This document shows, piece by piece, positions 18,439 through 27,514 of a DNA stretch of 64,000 bases; the stretch's first letter is position 1, and every line of letters begins with the position of its first letter. The notes below the pieces were generated by a model. It searched no databases. It had not been told where the DNA came from and saw nothing but the letters and a program-made list of their open reading frames with translations. Source of the stretch: UBA3210 sp963610315 (GTDB lineage: Bacteria > Bacillota_I > Bacilli_A > RFN20 > CAG-449). Location: the NCBI GenBank assembly GCA_963610315.1, contig CAVDMV010000001.1, forward strand, positions 86,739-150,738, in the 5' to 3' direction. Both the position numbers and the translations under genes were made by a program.

Positions 18439-19299
18439 ATGGAATATGTCATATCAATTGACTTAGGGGGAACAAATTTAAGGATCGCAGTAGTATCTGA
18501 ATCATTAGAGATTGTTGACGTCGTAAGAGAATCAACAACTAAAAATGATAAAGATAAATTATTCGAACAAATTTGTCGAATGATCGATTCATTACCATAT
18601 GAAAAATATGGTGTAAAAAAAGTTGGTATTTCCGCCTGCGGATTAATTGATGGTGATCATATTACATTATTACCTAACTTAAATATAAAAGACTTCGATT
18701 TAAATAAAAGATTAGAAGAAAAATATGGTTTTAAAGTTAATATTAGAAACGATGCAAATTGCACTGCTCTAGCAGAAGCAAGTTTTGGATCAACTAAAGA
18801 CGTTAAAGATTCATATTTTATCACAATATCAACTGGTATCGGAGGATGCTTAATTCACAATTCAAATATGGTTAATTTACCATTTGAAATTGGTCACATA
18901 CTCGTTCATTATAAAAATGGTTATGAAGAATTTGAAAAATTATGCTCTGGAACTGGTATGGAAAATTTAGCCCGTAGTTATGGACTAGAAGTAACAGGAT
19001 GTAAAGACTTCTTTTCTAAAGTTGAACAAAATGAAAAATTAGCTTTAGAAATCTTAGATATATGGGAAGAAATGGTCGCGGTATTTATCGCGAATACCCA
19101 AATGGAATTTAATGTTGATAAATTCTGTCTTTCCGGAGGAGTAATGAAATCCTCAAAATATTTTATTAAAGAAGTTGAAGAAAAAGCCAATAAAATCATT
19201 AAGAATTATCCATTAAAAGAAATTAAAATCGTTCTTGCTGAAATGGATCAAGACGCTGGATTATTCGGCGGAGTCGCAGTCGCATTAAAAATTAAATAA
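18439..19299 (+). CDS. ROK family sugar kinase (glucokinase-like)
   Basis: Probably phosphorylates a hexose with ATP. 286 residues. ATP-binding motif SIDLGGTNLRIAVV at the N-terminus, catalytic region NDANCTALAEA, FITISTGIGGCL, and the catalytic His motif FEIGHILV. The usual ROK zinc signature (CxCGxxGC after the GH) is missing; only one Cys (LCSGTG) remains in that segment. Translated just after pyk, suggesting a glycolytic role. Substrate cannot be read from the sequence. Confidence 0.82.
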   Translation: MEYVISIDLGGTNLRIAVVSESLEIVDVVRESTTKNDKDKLFEQICRMIDSLPYEKYGVKKVGISACGLIDGDHITLLPNLNIKDFDLNKRLEEKYGFKVNIRNDANCTALAEASFGSTKDVKDSYFITISTGIGGCLIHNSNMVNLPFEIGHILVHYKNGYEEFEKLCSGTGMENLARSYGLEVTGCKDFFSKVEQNEKLALEILDIWEEMVAVFIANTQMEFNVDKFCLSGGVMKSSKYFIKEVEEKANKIIKNYPLKEIKIVLAEMDQDAGLFGGVAVALKIK

Positions 19300-19308
19300 G
19301 GATGAAAG

Positions 19309-19334
19309 ACATCACAATTTGTGATGTTTTTCTT
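19309..19334 (+). terminator. Rho-independent terminator of pyk operon
   Basis: ACATCACA / TGTGATGT at 19309-19327, tight loop, followed by TTTTTC. Lies 10 nt after the ROK gene. Confidence 0.88.
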
Positions 19335-19354
19335 TACGAATTTTCATAATTTTA

Positions 19355-19383
19355 TTGTAATATTTTTTCTAGAATCTTATAAT
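19355..19383 (+). promoter_or_regulatory. thrS promoter
   Basis: -35 TTGTAA (19355-19360), 17-bp spacer, -10 TATAAT (19378-19383), placed so that the transcript begins at the base of the T-box stem I. Confidence 0.7.
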
Positions 19384-19388
19384 CTAAG

Positions 19389-19599
19389 AGGTTATGAAAA
19401 AGACATGCTTATAGAAAACTTTTTAGAGAGAGCTAGCTGGTGAAAATGCTCACAAAACTATAAGAACTACTTTGGAGCCTTCTAGAAATAGACGTTTATC
19501 GCGTTAAGATTATGAATTAAGAGTATATCGATAATCGATATAAACTAAGGTGGTACCGCGAATTAACGTCCTTATTTAGAGGATGTTTTTTTTATTTTA
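19389..19599 (+). ncRNA. T-box leader regulating thrS
   Basis: tRNA-sensing transcription attenuator. Diagnostic T-box sequence AAGGTGGTACCGCG at 19547-19560; stem I elements AGAGAGCTAGCTGGTGAAAA and the CTTATAG/CTATAAG pairing upstream. The specifier region GAACTACTTTGGAG contains ACU, a Thr codon, matching the thrS gene below. The terminator is AACGTCCT / AGAGGATGTT at 19565-19587 followed by eight T. Uncharged tRNA-Thr should favour the antiterminator and turn on thrS. Confidence 0.93.
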
Positions 19600-19610
19600 A
19601 GGAGGAAATT

Positions 19611-21512
19611 ATGAAACTAACATGTTTAGATGGAAAAGTTATTGAAGCTAGTGAAGGTCAATCAGGCTTAGATGTCGCAAAGAGTATTTCACTATCACTC
19701 GCTAAATCTTCAATTGCTTATTCATTAAATGGTAAAGTCTACGATTTAAATAGACCTATCCAAGAAGATGGTGAATTCATCTTAATTAAGCAAGGCGATA
19801 AAGAAAGTTATGATGTATTAAATCATTCTACATCTCACTTACTCGCTCAAGCAATTCACAAATTATATCCAGATGCAAAATTTGGTTTTGGTCCAAGTAT
19901 CGATGAAGGATTCTATTATGATATCGATTTCTCTTCCCCTATTACTGATGCAGATTTTCCTAAGATTGAAAAAGAAATGGCAAAACTTGCTTCTGCAGGT
20001 AATCCAATCGTAAGAGAAGAAGTAACTAAAGAAGAAGCTTTAGAATTATTTAAAGATAATCCATATAAAATCGAATTAATTAACGGTATTGAAGGTTCTA
20101 TTACTATCTACCGTCAAGGTGATTTCTTCGATTTATGTGCTGGTCCACACTTAGAAAAAACTTCTCAAATTAAGCATTTCAAATTATTATCTCTCGCGGG
20201 AGCTTATTGGAGAGGCGATGTTAAAAACAAACAATTAACAAGAATCTATGGTACTTCATGGTGGTCAAAAGAAGAATTAGATAAACACCTTTTAGATCTT
20301 GAAGAACGTAAGAAAAGAGATCATAAGAAAATCGGTAAAGATTTAGGTTTATTCATGATTTCTGAATTTGGTCCAGGTGAACCATTCTGGCTACCAAATG
20401 GTTACACATTAAGAAGAACTCTTGAAAATTTCTGGTTAGAATATCATAAGAAGAATGGCTATTTAGTTATTGAAACACCTATTATGTTATCTAGAACATT
20501 ATGGGAAACTTCTGGTCACTGGGATCACTACCAAGAAGATATGTATACTTTAAAAGTAGATGAACAAGACTTCGCGATTAAACCAATGAACTGTCCAGGA
20601 GCTATCTTAGTTTATAAGAATTCTTTACACTCTTATAAAGAATTACCATTAAGATATGCAGAATTAGGTCACGTCCATAGAAATGAAGCTTCTGGTGCTT
20701 TAAATGGTTTATTTAGAGTTAGATCATTCCACCAAGATGATGCTCATACATTATTAATGGAAGAACAAATTGGTGATGAAATCCAAAGAATCATTAAGAT
20801 TTATGACTATATGTATTCTTTATTTGGACTAGATTATTCAATTGAATTATCTACTCGTCCAGAAGATAACTTTATCGGTGATATTGAAGTTTGGGATAAA
20901 GCAGAAGATGATTTAAAGAAAGCTTGTTTAGCGACAGGTAAATCATTTAAGATTAATCCAGGGGATGGAGCATTCTACGGACCAAAACTTGACTTCAAAT
21001 TAAAAGATTCAATGAACAGAATTTGGCAATGTGGTACAGTTCAATTAGATATGCAACTTCCAGGAAGATTTGATTGTACATATATCGATAAAGATGGTAA
21101 TAAGAAAACTCCTATTATGATTCATAGAGCTTGCTTTGGTTCTATTGAAAGATTCATCGGTATTATTACCGAAAACTTCGCAGGTCAATTCCCTACTTGG
21201 TTAGCGCCAGTTCAAATTAACTTACTTCCTGTTGCTCCAGTTCATAATGAATACGCATATAAAGTAAAAGAAGAATTAGAAGCATTAGGTTTAAGAGTAA
21301 CACTTGATGATTCTAATGAAAAACTTGGTTATAGATTAAGAAATTCTTCATTATTAAAAACTCCTTATACTGTAGTTATTGGTGATAAAGAAGTTGAAAA
21401 TAATTCTTTAACATATCGTATCATTGGTTCAACTGAACAAGTTTCTGTTTCTAAAGAAGAATTCATTAAGAAAGTTCTTGATGAAGTTAAAACAAAAGCT
21501 TTAAGAAAATAA
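19611..21512 (+). CDS. thrS: Threonyl-tRNA synthetase
   Basis: Charges tRNA-Thr. 633 residues, full length: TGS domain (1-60), the editing domain with HSTSHLLAQAIHKLYP and the CAGPH motif, class II catalytic core (motif 2 LRYAELGHVHRNEASGALNG, NCPGAILVYKNS, motif 3 region MIHRACFGSIERFIGI) and a C-terminal anticodon-binding domain. Ribosome site AAGGAGG. Controlled by the T-box upstream. Confidence 0.98.
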   Translation: MKLTCLDGKVIEASEGQSGLDVAKSISLSLAKSSIAYSLNGKVYDLNRPIQEDGEFILIKQGDKESYDVLNHSTSHLLAQAIHKLYPDAKFGFGPSIDEGFYYDIDFSSPITDADFPKIEKEMAKLASAGNPIVREEVTKEEALELFKDNPYKIELINGIEGSITIYRQGDFFDLCAGPHLEKTSQIKHFKLLSLAGAYWRGDVKNKQLTRIYGTSWWSKEELDKHLLDLEERKKRDHKKIGKDLGLFMISEFGPGEPFWLPNGYTLRRTLENFWLEYHKKNGYLVIETPIMLSRTLWETSGHWDHYQEDMYTLKVDEQDFAIKPMNCPGAILVYKNSLHSYKELPLRYAELGHVHRNEASGALNGLFRVRSFHQDDAHTLLMEEQIGDEIQRIIKIYDYMYSLFGLDYSIELSTRPEDNFIGDIEVWDKAEDDLKKACLATGKSFKINPGDGAFYGPKLDFKLKDSMNRIWQCGTVQLDMQLPGRFDCTYIDKDGNKKTPIMIHRACFGSIERFIGIITENFAGQFPTWLAPVQINLLPVAPVHNEYAYKVKEELEALGLRVTLDDSNEKLGYRLRNSSLLKTPYTVVIGDKEVENNSLTYRIIGSTEQVSVSKEEFIKKVLDEVKTKALRK

Positions 21513-21520
21513 GCAAAATA

Positions 21521-21553
21521 AAACTAGGAATTTCAAAATTCCTAGTTTTTAAT
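21521..21553. terminator. Bidirectional terminator between thrS and a convergent lipoprotein gene
   Basis: AAACTAGGAATT / AATTCCTAGTTT at 21521-21548 with a 4-nt loop. T-rich runs follow on both strands, so it can end both convergent transcripts. Confidence 0.9.
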
Positions 21554-21557
21554 TTAC

Positions 21558-22385
21558 TTATTTAACCTTAGGTCCTGCGTTAACCATTTCCCAAGAAGAA
21601 GCGAAGTAAACATTAACTTTACTATCTGCATAACCTTCTTCCCAGCCTTCAGGCTTACTTTCTGCATAAGAAAAGATATTTAATGAAGGGCAATTATTAA
21701 ATGCGTTTTTCTTAATTGTTGTGACATTTTTTGATAAAACAATTGTTTTAAATTCCTCTAGATACTTAAATGCATTTGAATTAATAGTTGTTATGGTATC
21801 AGGTAAATAAACTATTTCTAAAGCAAATGGTTCATCTGGAGCGCAGAATGAAGAAGCGATTTCTTTAACTTCTTTTCCGTTATAAGTTTTTGCAATGACA
21901 ATTTCTGAAACAGATCTAATCATACCTGAAATGTATGGATCAAACGAACTTGCGATATAATAAGTTCCATCCCCTGATAAAGTATAATTTACTCCTTCAG
22001 TTGAATAAGTATCATTAATGACTGTTTTATTAAATACTGCAGTATAAACAGTATTTTTAGTTACTGCGCTAAATTCTTTGTCCCAACCAGCAAAGGTATA
22101 TGAGAAATTTTCATCACTCTCACGAGTTGGATTTTCTTTAGAATAACTTGGGACTTGTCCACTTTCAATTGTTTCAGTATAAATTGTTTGTGAATCATAA
22201 TTTTTAAATGTAATAATAATTGGATTCGTAAAAGAAGTTGATGAGCTTTGTTCAGAAGATGAGCTAGTAGCGTTACTAGAAGAGGAATTTGAACTACTAT
22301 TTTCACTACTAGAAGCATTATTACAACTAAATAAACTAAAGCCAATTAAAGGTAAAATTAATAATTTTGATAAATTAGTTTTCAT
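21558..22385 (-). CDS. Surface lipoprotein with InlB-type repeat and BspA-like leucine-rich repeats
   Basis: 275 residues. Lipoprotein signal (GFSLFSC, Cys at about 21), a Ser-rich linker to residue 50, one InlB B-repeat-like module (about 55-115, with FAGWDKEF and NTVYTAVF), and two BspA-type leucine-rich repeats (TITTINSNAFKYL, VTTIKKNAFNNCPSL) toward the C-terminus. These modules occur in cell-surface adhesion proteins of gut Firmicutes. No catalytic motif. The host-binding role is inferred from modules only. Confidence 0.7.
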   Translation of the reverse strand: MKTNLSKLLILPLIGFSLFSCNNASSSENSSSNSSSSNATSSSSEQSSSTSFTNPIIITFKNYDSQTIYTETIESGQVPSYSKENPTRESDENFSYTFAGWDKEFSAVTKNTVYTAVFNKTVINDTYSTEGVNYTLSGDGTYYIASSFDPYISGMIRSVSEIVIAKTYNGKEVKEIASSFCAPDEPFALEIVYLPDTITTINSNAFKYLEEFKTIVLSKNVTTIKKNAFNNCPSLNIFSYAESKPEGWEEGYADSKVNVYFASSWEMVNAGPKVK

Positions 22386-22393
22386 ATTTCTCC

Positions 22394-22430
22394 TTAAAAA
22401 ATAAATTAGTTAGCTCTTCGCTAACTAATT
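22394..22430 (-). terminator. Rho-independent terminator after the FakA-C-like gene
   Basis: AATTAGTTAGC / GCTAACTAATT at 22404-22430, 5-nt loop, followed on the minus strand by TTTATTTTTT. It closes the response regulator-HPt-FakA-C-like transcript. Confidence 0.9.
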
Positions 22431-22439
22431 CTCATTATC

Positions 22440-22703
22440 TTAGCCGTGTAAACCACGTGCTTGGCGATCCATGTCTTCAACGACAATATCATAGATTTCA
22501 CCTAAAGATCTACAATATTCAAGAACTTTCCAAGGTTCATTTGTATGATAATGAATTTTGATTAATTCATCATCACCGACTGCAAGTAAGCAATCACCAA
22601 CGAAATTTTTTTCAAAATATTCACTGATTGCGTCTTCGTCTAAATTTGTACCCTCAATTAATAATTGAGTATCATATCTAAATTCAATTGATTGTTCAGC
22701 CAT
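22440..22703 (-). CDS. Stand-alone FakA/YloV C-terminal-like domain protein
   Basis: 87 residues. The segment IEFRYDTQLLIEGTNLDE followed by GDCLLAVGDDELIKIHYHTNEPWKVLEYC matches in pattern the C-terminal part of FakA/YloV proteins (VVGDDDLVKVHVHTN type) that bind fatty acid kinase components. The DAK2-like kinase domain is absent. A good ribosome site (AAGGAG) and intact frame argue that it is a real small gene and not a fragment. It lies in a unit with HPt and response regulator genes. Function unknown; a partner-binding role is only a guess. Confidence 0.6.
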   Translation of the reverse strand: MAEQSIEFRYDTQLLIEGTNLDEDAISEYFEKNFVGDCLLAVGDDELIKIHYHTNEPWKVLEYCRSLGEIYDIVVEDMDRQARGLHG

Positions 22704-22714
22704 AATTTCTCCTT

Positions 22715-23077
22715 CTAGTGATATTCTTTTAATAAAGAAATAAATTTATAATAAGGAATTTCGATATCTTCAAGTAAAGATAATACGTCATCCGATTTTT
22801 TATTTCTTAACTTATCACAAACTATAGATATATTATCATATAATTGAGTAAAACACAAATAACCAATTTGAGATTTTAATTTATGTGCATACATAAATGC
22901 TTGTTCTAAATCGTTCTCTTGTACTTTTTGATAAGTTTCCATATATAAGTCTTGTTTTAAGAAATTATTAGAAATCACTTTAATAAAGAAATCTTCATCA
23001 TCTAGAAAATATAATTTTAATGCTCTATCGACATCAATACCAATCTTAATAAGTTTTTCTTTAAATACTTTATCCAT
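22715..23077 (-). CDS. HPt (histidine phosphotransfer) domain protein
   Basis: 120 residues, all helical. The motif AFMYAHKLKSQIGYL has His65 in the place of the phospho-accepting His of HPt domains, followed by the second helix pair (LYDNISIVCDKLR). A free-standing HPt relays phosphate between a hybrid kinase and a response regulator. Its start is one base from the response regulator stop, so they form one unit. No histidine kinase is nearby, so its donor is elsewhere. Confidence 0.65.
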   Translation of the reverse strand: MDKVFKEKLIKIGIDVDRALKLYFLDDEDFFIKVISNNFLKQDLYMETYQKVQENDLEQAFMYAHKLKSQIGYLCFTQLYDNISIVCDKLRNKKSDDVLSLLEDIEIPYYKFISLLKEYH

Positions 23078-23078
23078 G

Positions 23079-23768
23079 TTAACCTTTATAAATATATAAA
23101 ATCTTTGGTCTACCGCCGGTAGAATAATCTATTCTTGTTTCTAAATAATTTTCGTCAACAAGATAATTTAAATAGTGTCTAATAGTAACAATTGATAAAG
23201 GTAATTCTTTAGCGATTTGATCACAAGTTATTTCTTTACTACCGTTATTACGTAAAAAATTAATAAGTGTATTTAATGTTTGACCTTGAATACCTTTTGC
23301 GATTAAACCATTTTCATTAGTTTCATTTTTAAAGCTAAATAATGAATCGATTTCTTGTTGAGATAAGATCTTTTTACGATCATATTGTTTAACTGCGACA
23401 AATTTATCAATCGCTTTTTTAAATCTTTGATAATCAAAAGGTTTAATTAAATAATCTAAGCAACCGAGGAAATATAATTTTCTCACTTCATCGAATTTAG
23501 TTTCTGCCGTAACCATAATGACTTCATGTTTAAAGCCATAACGTTCACGTAATGTTTTTAAAAATTGTTCTCCATCCATTTGAGGAAGATAATAATCGAG
23601 GATAATTAAATCTACCAAATTTTTTTCTAAAAAATTCAATGCTTCTTGTCCATTACTGACGCAAGAAACAACTTCGACATAAGGGTTTTTTTCTGTATAA
23701 TTTCGATTAATTTGAGCGACCATTGGATCATCTTCGACAATTAGTACTTTATATTTAGAATTTGTCAT
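23079..23768 (-). CDS. Response regulator, CitB/DcuR-like
   Basis: 229 residues. The receiver domain has acidic residues VEDD (12-14), phospho-acceptor Asp58 in LIILDYYLPQMDG, MVTAE and IKPF. The C-terminal half is a helix-turn-helix (ITCDQIAKELPLSIVTIRHYLNYL) of the kind in CitT/DctR/MalR regulators, which answer extracellular di- or tricarboxylates. Those usually pair with a sensor kinase next door; here an HPt gene follows. It probably regulates this operon or transport genes elsewhere. Confidence 0.82.
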   Translation of the reverse strand: MTNSKYKVLIVEDDPMVAQINRNYTEKNPYVEVVSCVSNGQEALNFLEKNLVDLIILDYYLPQMDGEQFLKTLRERYGFKHEVIMVTAETKFDEVRKLYFLGCLDYLIKPFDYQRFKKAIDKFVAVKQYDRKKILSQQEIDSLFSFKNETNENGLIAKGIQGQTLNTLINFLRNNGSKEITCDQIAKELPLSIVTIRHYLNYLVDENYLETRIDYSTGGRPKILYIYKG

Positions 23769-23785
23769 TTTAAACCTCCTATCAC

Positions 23786-23851
23786 ACTCTTATTAGTATA
23801 ACTTAATACAATTTAATTTAAAATATTGTTAAGATAATTAAACTCTTATTA
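23786..23851 (-). promoter_or_regulatory. Response regulator upstream region with direct repeats
   Basis: The 10-mer TAATAAGAGT occurs twice on the minus strand, at 23786-23795 and 23842-23851, 56 bp apart. A -10-like TATACT lies beside the proximal copy. Possible binding sites for the regulator itself. Confidence 0.35.
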
Positions 23852-23859
23852 ACTTAAAA

Positions 23860-23890
23860 TTAACATAAAAAGTGACAAAACTGTCACTTT
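23860..23890 (-). terminator. Rho-independent terminator after the ATP synthase transcript
   Basis: AAAGTGACA / TGTCACTTT at 23869-23890, loop AAAC, followed on the minus strand by TTATGTTAATTTT. It overlaps the end region of the membrane protein gene downstream of atpC. Confidence 0.8.
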
Positions 23891-23894
23891 AAAA

Positions 23895-24824
23895 CTATTC
23901 ATCAATATTAATTGTATAAATATCTTTATCATTACTTAAAGGGTTCGCGCTTCCTTCATTATTCTTTAAAATTTTAATAATTTCAAAGATATTATAAGCA
24001 ATAAAACCCATAATTGTTCCTAAAGCTAATGAATCAACGATATCTAAGATATTTAATGTTAGATTATTAGTTCCAGTTCCACCAAGATAATTAGTAATAC
24101 CACACATACCTAAAGTAGAACCAACAATATGTAATAAACCATATACAATAACAAAACCAATTGTTAAATACGCATCTAATAAAGTATCTTCAATCTTATC
24201 ATTAAAGATGATTAAGAAGAATTTTTTAAAACATCTTAATGAAGAAAAAGTTAATAAAGCAATTAGACATCCATAGATAATAAATTGATAGCCTAATTCT
24301 TTCATCGTTAAGACAGCTTTTTCATCAAGAGTTAATCCATATTGCGTTATCATCGTATTAAATTGTTCAGGATTAGAATAATATAAATTACTAATTCCAA
24401 TATAAGAAATTCCATCAAAAATAAGGAAAACCGAAGCAATAATTAATATAACTTTTAGAATTCTTCTTAAGATAAAAATATTATTTAATAATGATTTTTT
24501 TGGATTTGCATCATTTACATCATTATTCTTACTTAGTTTATAAATCTTATATAAATAATAAGCAAAATATAAAGGAAATATTAATTCAACTAATGATGAT
24601 AAAACAATCGAAGTAATATTAGAAGCATCTATTGAAGTAAGCGTGAAGATATTTGAAGTAATAGTATAAGCAAAAATAATAATTGAATAAAAAATTAAAC
24701 TAATAATAAGTCCAATAAACTTATAAGAAGTAAAATGTTTTTTTAAAGCAATGACCTTATTAGATTCATTTTCTTTAAAAGATAACATTCTATTAACTTG
24801 ATTATTAAGTTCTTCTCGATTCAT
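23895..24824 (-). CDS. Six-helix membrane protein downstream of atpC, unknown
   Basis: 309 residues with about six hydrophobic segments: GLIISLIFYSIIIFAYTI (about 33), VLSSLVELIFPLYFAYYL, VILIIASVFLIFDGISYI, FIIYGCLIALLTF, IGFVIVYGLLHIVGSTL and LALGTIMGFIAYNIFEII. The N-terminus is charged. Its ATG overlaps the atpC stop by one base (TAATG), so it belongs to the atp transcript and is translationally coupled. I recognise no family; a link to the ATP synthase is suggested only by position. Confidence 0.65.
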   Translation of the reverse strand: MNREELNNQVNRMLSFKENESNKVIALKKHFTSYKFIGLIISLIFYSIIIFAYTITSNIFTLTSIDASNITSIVLSSLVELIFPLYFAYYLYKIYKLSKNNDVNDANPKKSLLNNIFILRRILKVILIIASVFLIFDGISYIGISNLYYSNPEQFNTMITQYGLTLDEKAVLTMKELGYQFIIYGCLIALLTFSSLRCFKKFFLIIFNDKIEDTLLDAYLTIGFVIVYGLLHIVGSTLGMCGITNYLGGTGTNNLTLNILDIVDSLALGTIMGFIAYNIFEIIKILKNNEGSANPLSNDKDIYTINIDE

Positions 24825-25237
24825 TATTTTACTTTACCTTCCCACAAAGCAATACGTGCTTCTGCACGAATTAAAGCTTTTTTTGCTCTTTCGACATCGA
24901 TATTTGGATTAGATGGAGCTTCACTTAAATAAGCATTTGCTCTTTCAAGAGCTTTTCTCGCTCTATCAATATCAATATCATCTTTTAAGTTAAAACTTGC
25001 AACGATTAATTTAACTTCTTTTTCTAATACATTTAAGATACCTTCACCAATAAAAGCATAAACTCTACCTTTTGAGACAGAATCAAAATAACAAATACTT
25101 GGTTCGATATTCGTCACTAATGGAAAGTGATGAGGAAGAATTGTTAATTCTCCATTACCACTTTTCACATGTAACAAGGTAATATCGACTGGATCTAAAA
25201 CTCCATTTGGAGTTATTATACTTAAATTATAAGCCAT
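24824..25237 (-). CDS. atpC: ATP synthase epsilon subunit
   Basis: Central-stalk regulator of F1. 137 residues: N-terminal beta sandwich (ITPNGVLDPVDITLLHVKSGNGELTILPHH pattern) and a two-helix C-terminal domain (RARKALERANAYL, ERAKKALIRAEARIAL), the part that can inhibit ATP hydrolysis. One base separates it from atpD. Confidence 0.95.
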   Translation of the reverse strand: MAYNLSIITPNGVLDPVDITLLHVKSGNGELTILPHHFPLVTNIEPSICYFDSVSKGRVYAFIGEGILNVLEKEVKLIVASFNLKDDIDIDRARKALERANAYLSEAPSNPNIDVERAKKALIRAEARIALWEGKVK

Positions 25238-25238
25238 A

Positions 25239-26633
25239 TTATAAGTTCTTAGCCTTTTCTACAGCTTCTTCAATAGTACCAACATATAAGAATGCTTGTT
25301 CTGGTAAATCATCGTGTTTTCCATCTAAGATTTCTTTAAATGAACGAATTGTATCTTGTAATGTAACAAACTTTCCTGGGAAGCCATTAAAGACTTCAGC
25401 GACATGGAATGGTTGAGAAAGGAAGTTTCTAATTCTTCTTGCTCTATTAACAGTTACTTTATCTTCATCAGATAATTCATCCATACCTAAAATTGCGATG
25501 ATATCTTGTAATTCTTTATATTTTTGTAAAATTGATTGAACTCCACGTGCGACTTCATAATGTTCTTTACCAACGATATTTGGATCAAGAATAGTTGATG
25601 AAGATCCTAATGGATCAACTGCAGGATAAATTCCTAAAGCAGCAGTACCTCTATCAAGAACTGTCTTTGCATCAAGGTGAGTGAAAGTTGTTGCAGGAGC
25701 TGGGTCAGTTAAGTCATCAGCTGGAACATAAATTGCTTGAACTGATGTAATTGAACCTTTATTAGTTGAAGTAATTCTTTCTTGTAATTGACCCATTTCT
25801 GTAGCTAGAGTAGGTTGATAACCAACCGCAGAAGGCATTCTACCAAGTAAAGCAGAAACTTCACTACCAGCTTGAGTAAATCTAAAGATATTATCAATGA
25901 ATAATAAGACATCTTGATGTTCTTCATCACGGAAATATTCAGCCATTGTTAAACCAGATAAAGCGACTCTAAGTCTAGCTCCTGGTGGTTCGTTCATTTG
26001 ACCGAATACTAAGGCTGTTTTACTTAAAACGCCTGATTCTTTCATTTCATAGTAAAGGTCATTACCTTCACGTGTTCTTTCGCCAACACCAGCGAAAACT
26101 GAAATACCATGTTTTTGTGTTGCAATGTTATTGATTAATTCTTGAATTAAAACTGTTTTACCAACACCAGCACCACCGAATAAACCAATTTTACCACCTT
26201 TAACATAAGGGCAAAGTAAATCGATAACTTTAATACCTGTTTCAAGAATGACTGATTCAGTAGTTTGATCTTTAAATGCTGGTGGTTCGCGGTGAATAGG
26301 ATTTCTCTTTGTTTTAGGATCAACTTCACCGAGTCCATCAATAGGTTCACCAAGAACATTAAACATTCTTCCTAATGTTGCTTCACCAACTGGAACTTCA
26401 ATAGGATGACCTAAGTCAATCGCGTCCATTCCTCTAACTAATCCTTCAGTTGCGCCCATTGAAACACATCTAGCGACATCGTCACCAATATGTTGAGCGA
26501 CTTCAATAGTTAAAGAAGAATCTTTTAAAGGAATTTGAATCGCAGTTAATAGTTCTGGCATATGACCATCAGGAAATCTAACGTCAATAATAGGACCTTG
26601 GATTTGAACAATTTTACCTATATTATTTTTCAT
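25239..26633 (-). CDS. atpD: ATP synthase beta subunit
   Basis: Catalytic subunit of F1. 464 residues. P-loop GGAGVGKT, catalytic GERTREGNDLY segment, LLFIDNIFRF, and ALLGRMPSAVGYQPTLATEMG are all intact. The start at 26633 is fixed by AGGAGGTGTAAT just upstream and by the normal N-terminus (MKNNIGKIVQIQGPIIDVRF); an open frame continues 62 codons further upstream through atpG and is not coding. Confidence 0.98.
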   Translation of the reverse strand: MKNNIGKIVQIQGPIIDVRFPDGHMPELLTAIQIPLKDSSLTIEVAQHIGDDVARCVSMGATEGLVRGMDAIDLGHPIEVPVGEATLGRMFNVLGEPIDGLGEVDPKTKRNPIHREPPAFKDQTTESVILETGIKVIDLLCPYVKGGKIGLFGGAGVGKTVLIQELINNIATQKHGISVFAGVGERTREGNDLYYEMKESGVLSKTALVFGQMNEPPGARLRVALSGLTMAEYFRDEEHQDVLLFIDNIFRFTQAGSEVSALLGRMPSAVGYQPTLATEMGQLQERITSTNKGSITSVQAIYVPADDLTDPAPATTFTHLDAKTVLDRGTAALGIYPAVDPLGSSSTILDPNIVGKEHYEVARGVQSILQKYKELQDIIAILGMDELSDEDKVTVNRARRIRNFLSQPFHVAEVFNGFPGKFVTLQDTIRSFKEILDGKHDDLPEQAFLYVGTIEEAVEKAKNL

Positions 26634-26643
26634 ATTACACCTC

Positions 26644-27501
26644 CTAAGATTGTGCATTAGCCCCGCCGACAACCTCTGTAATTTCTTGAGTGATTGATTG
26701 TTGACGTGCTTTATTAAATTGAATTTGTAGTTTATTAATAATATCTGTCGCATTATCAGTAGCTGATTCCATCGCGTTAGAACGTGAAGCGAATTCACTG
26801 ACTGATGATTCGATAACATAGGAATTAATTAAACTTTCGACATATAAAGGAATAAGAGAATCTAAAATTACTTTCGCATTTGGTTCAATTAACATATTCT
26901 TTTCTTTGTGTGATAAGACATAATTCTTATCTTCTTGAATAGGATAAATATCAACTACTTGAGGAATGAATGTAATTGAATTCTTAAAATGAGTATAAGC
27001 AATTTTTATTTTTGAAATTTCGTTCATTTGAAGACGAGAAATAACTTCATTTCTAATCTTTCTAATGTCTGAAATATCATATTGAGAAGCTAAAGTAACA
27101 AATTTATCATTTACTTTATAACCGTTACGTTTAAAGTAGGATAAGCCTTTAGTTCCAATAATTAAAACTTCATCTTTTCCTTTATTTATTTGAGGAACAA
27201 CTTCTTTATAGAGATTATAATTATAACCTCCACATAAACCTAAGGTTGATGTTATAACAATAAATAATGTTCCTTTTGTATCATCATTAGTGAAGAATGT
27301 ACTTTTTTGTTCTTCAGTTAAGCTTTGAAGAACAACATTCATTAATGAATGTAAACTATCAGCATATTCTCCATTATATGAAAGACGTTTTTTCCAAGAT
27401 TTTAATTTTGCTGTAGAAACTAGACGCATTGCATTGGTGATTTTTTTAGTCGAATTAACGCTATTAATTCTTCTTTTAGTTTGTTGTAAACCACTTGCCA
27501 T
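26644..27501 (-). CDS. atpG: ATP synthase gamma subunit
   Basis: Rotating shaft of F1. 285 residues. Conserved N-terminal coiled coil (QTKRRINSVNSTKKITNAM) and C-terminal coiled coil (SRSNAMESATDNATDIINKL, FNKARQQSITQEITEVVGGA) are both present, which form the axle. Normal length. Confidence 0.97.
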   Translation of the reverse strand: MASGLQQTKRRINSVNSTKKITNAMRLVSTAKLKSWKKRLSYNGEYADSLHSLMNVVLQSLTEEQKSTFFTNDDTKGTLFIVITSTLGLCGGYNYNLYKEVVPQINKGKDEVLIIGTKGLSYFKRNGYKVNDKFVTLASQYDISDIRKIRNEVISRLQMNEISKIKIAYTHFKNSITFIPQVVDIYPIQEDKNYVLSHKEKNMLIEPNAKVILDSLIPLYVESLINSYVIESSVSEFASRSNAMESATDNATDIINKLQIQFNKARQQSITQEITEVVGGANAQS

Positions 27502-27514
27502 AATCTTCTACCTC

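Noticed and set aside
26634..26819. Longer N-terminus for atpD
   Set aside because: The extension overlaps atpG and the true start has AGGAGG just upstream.
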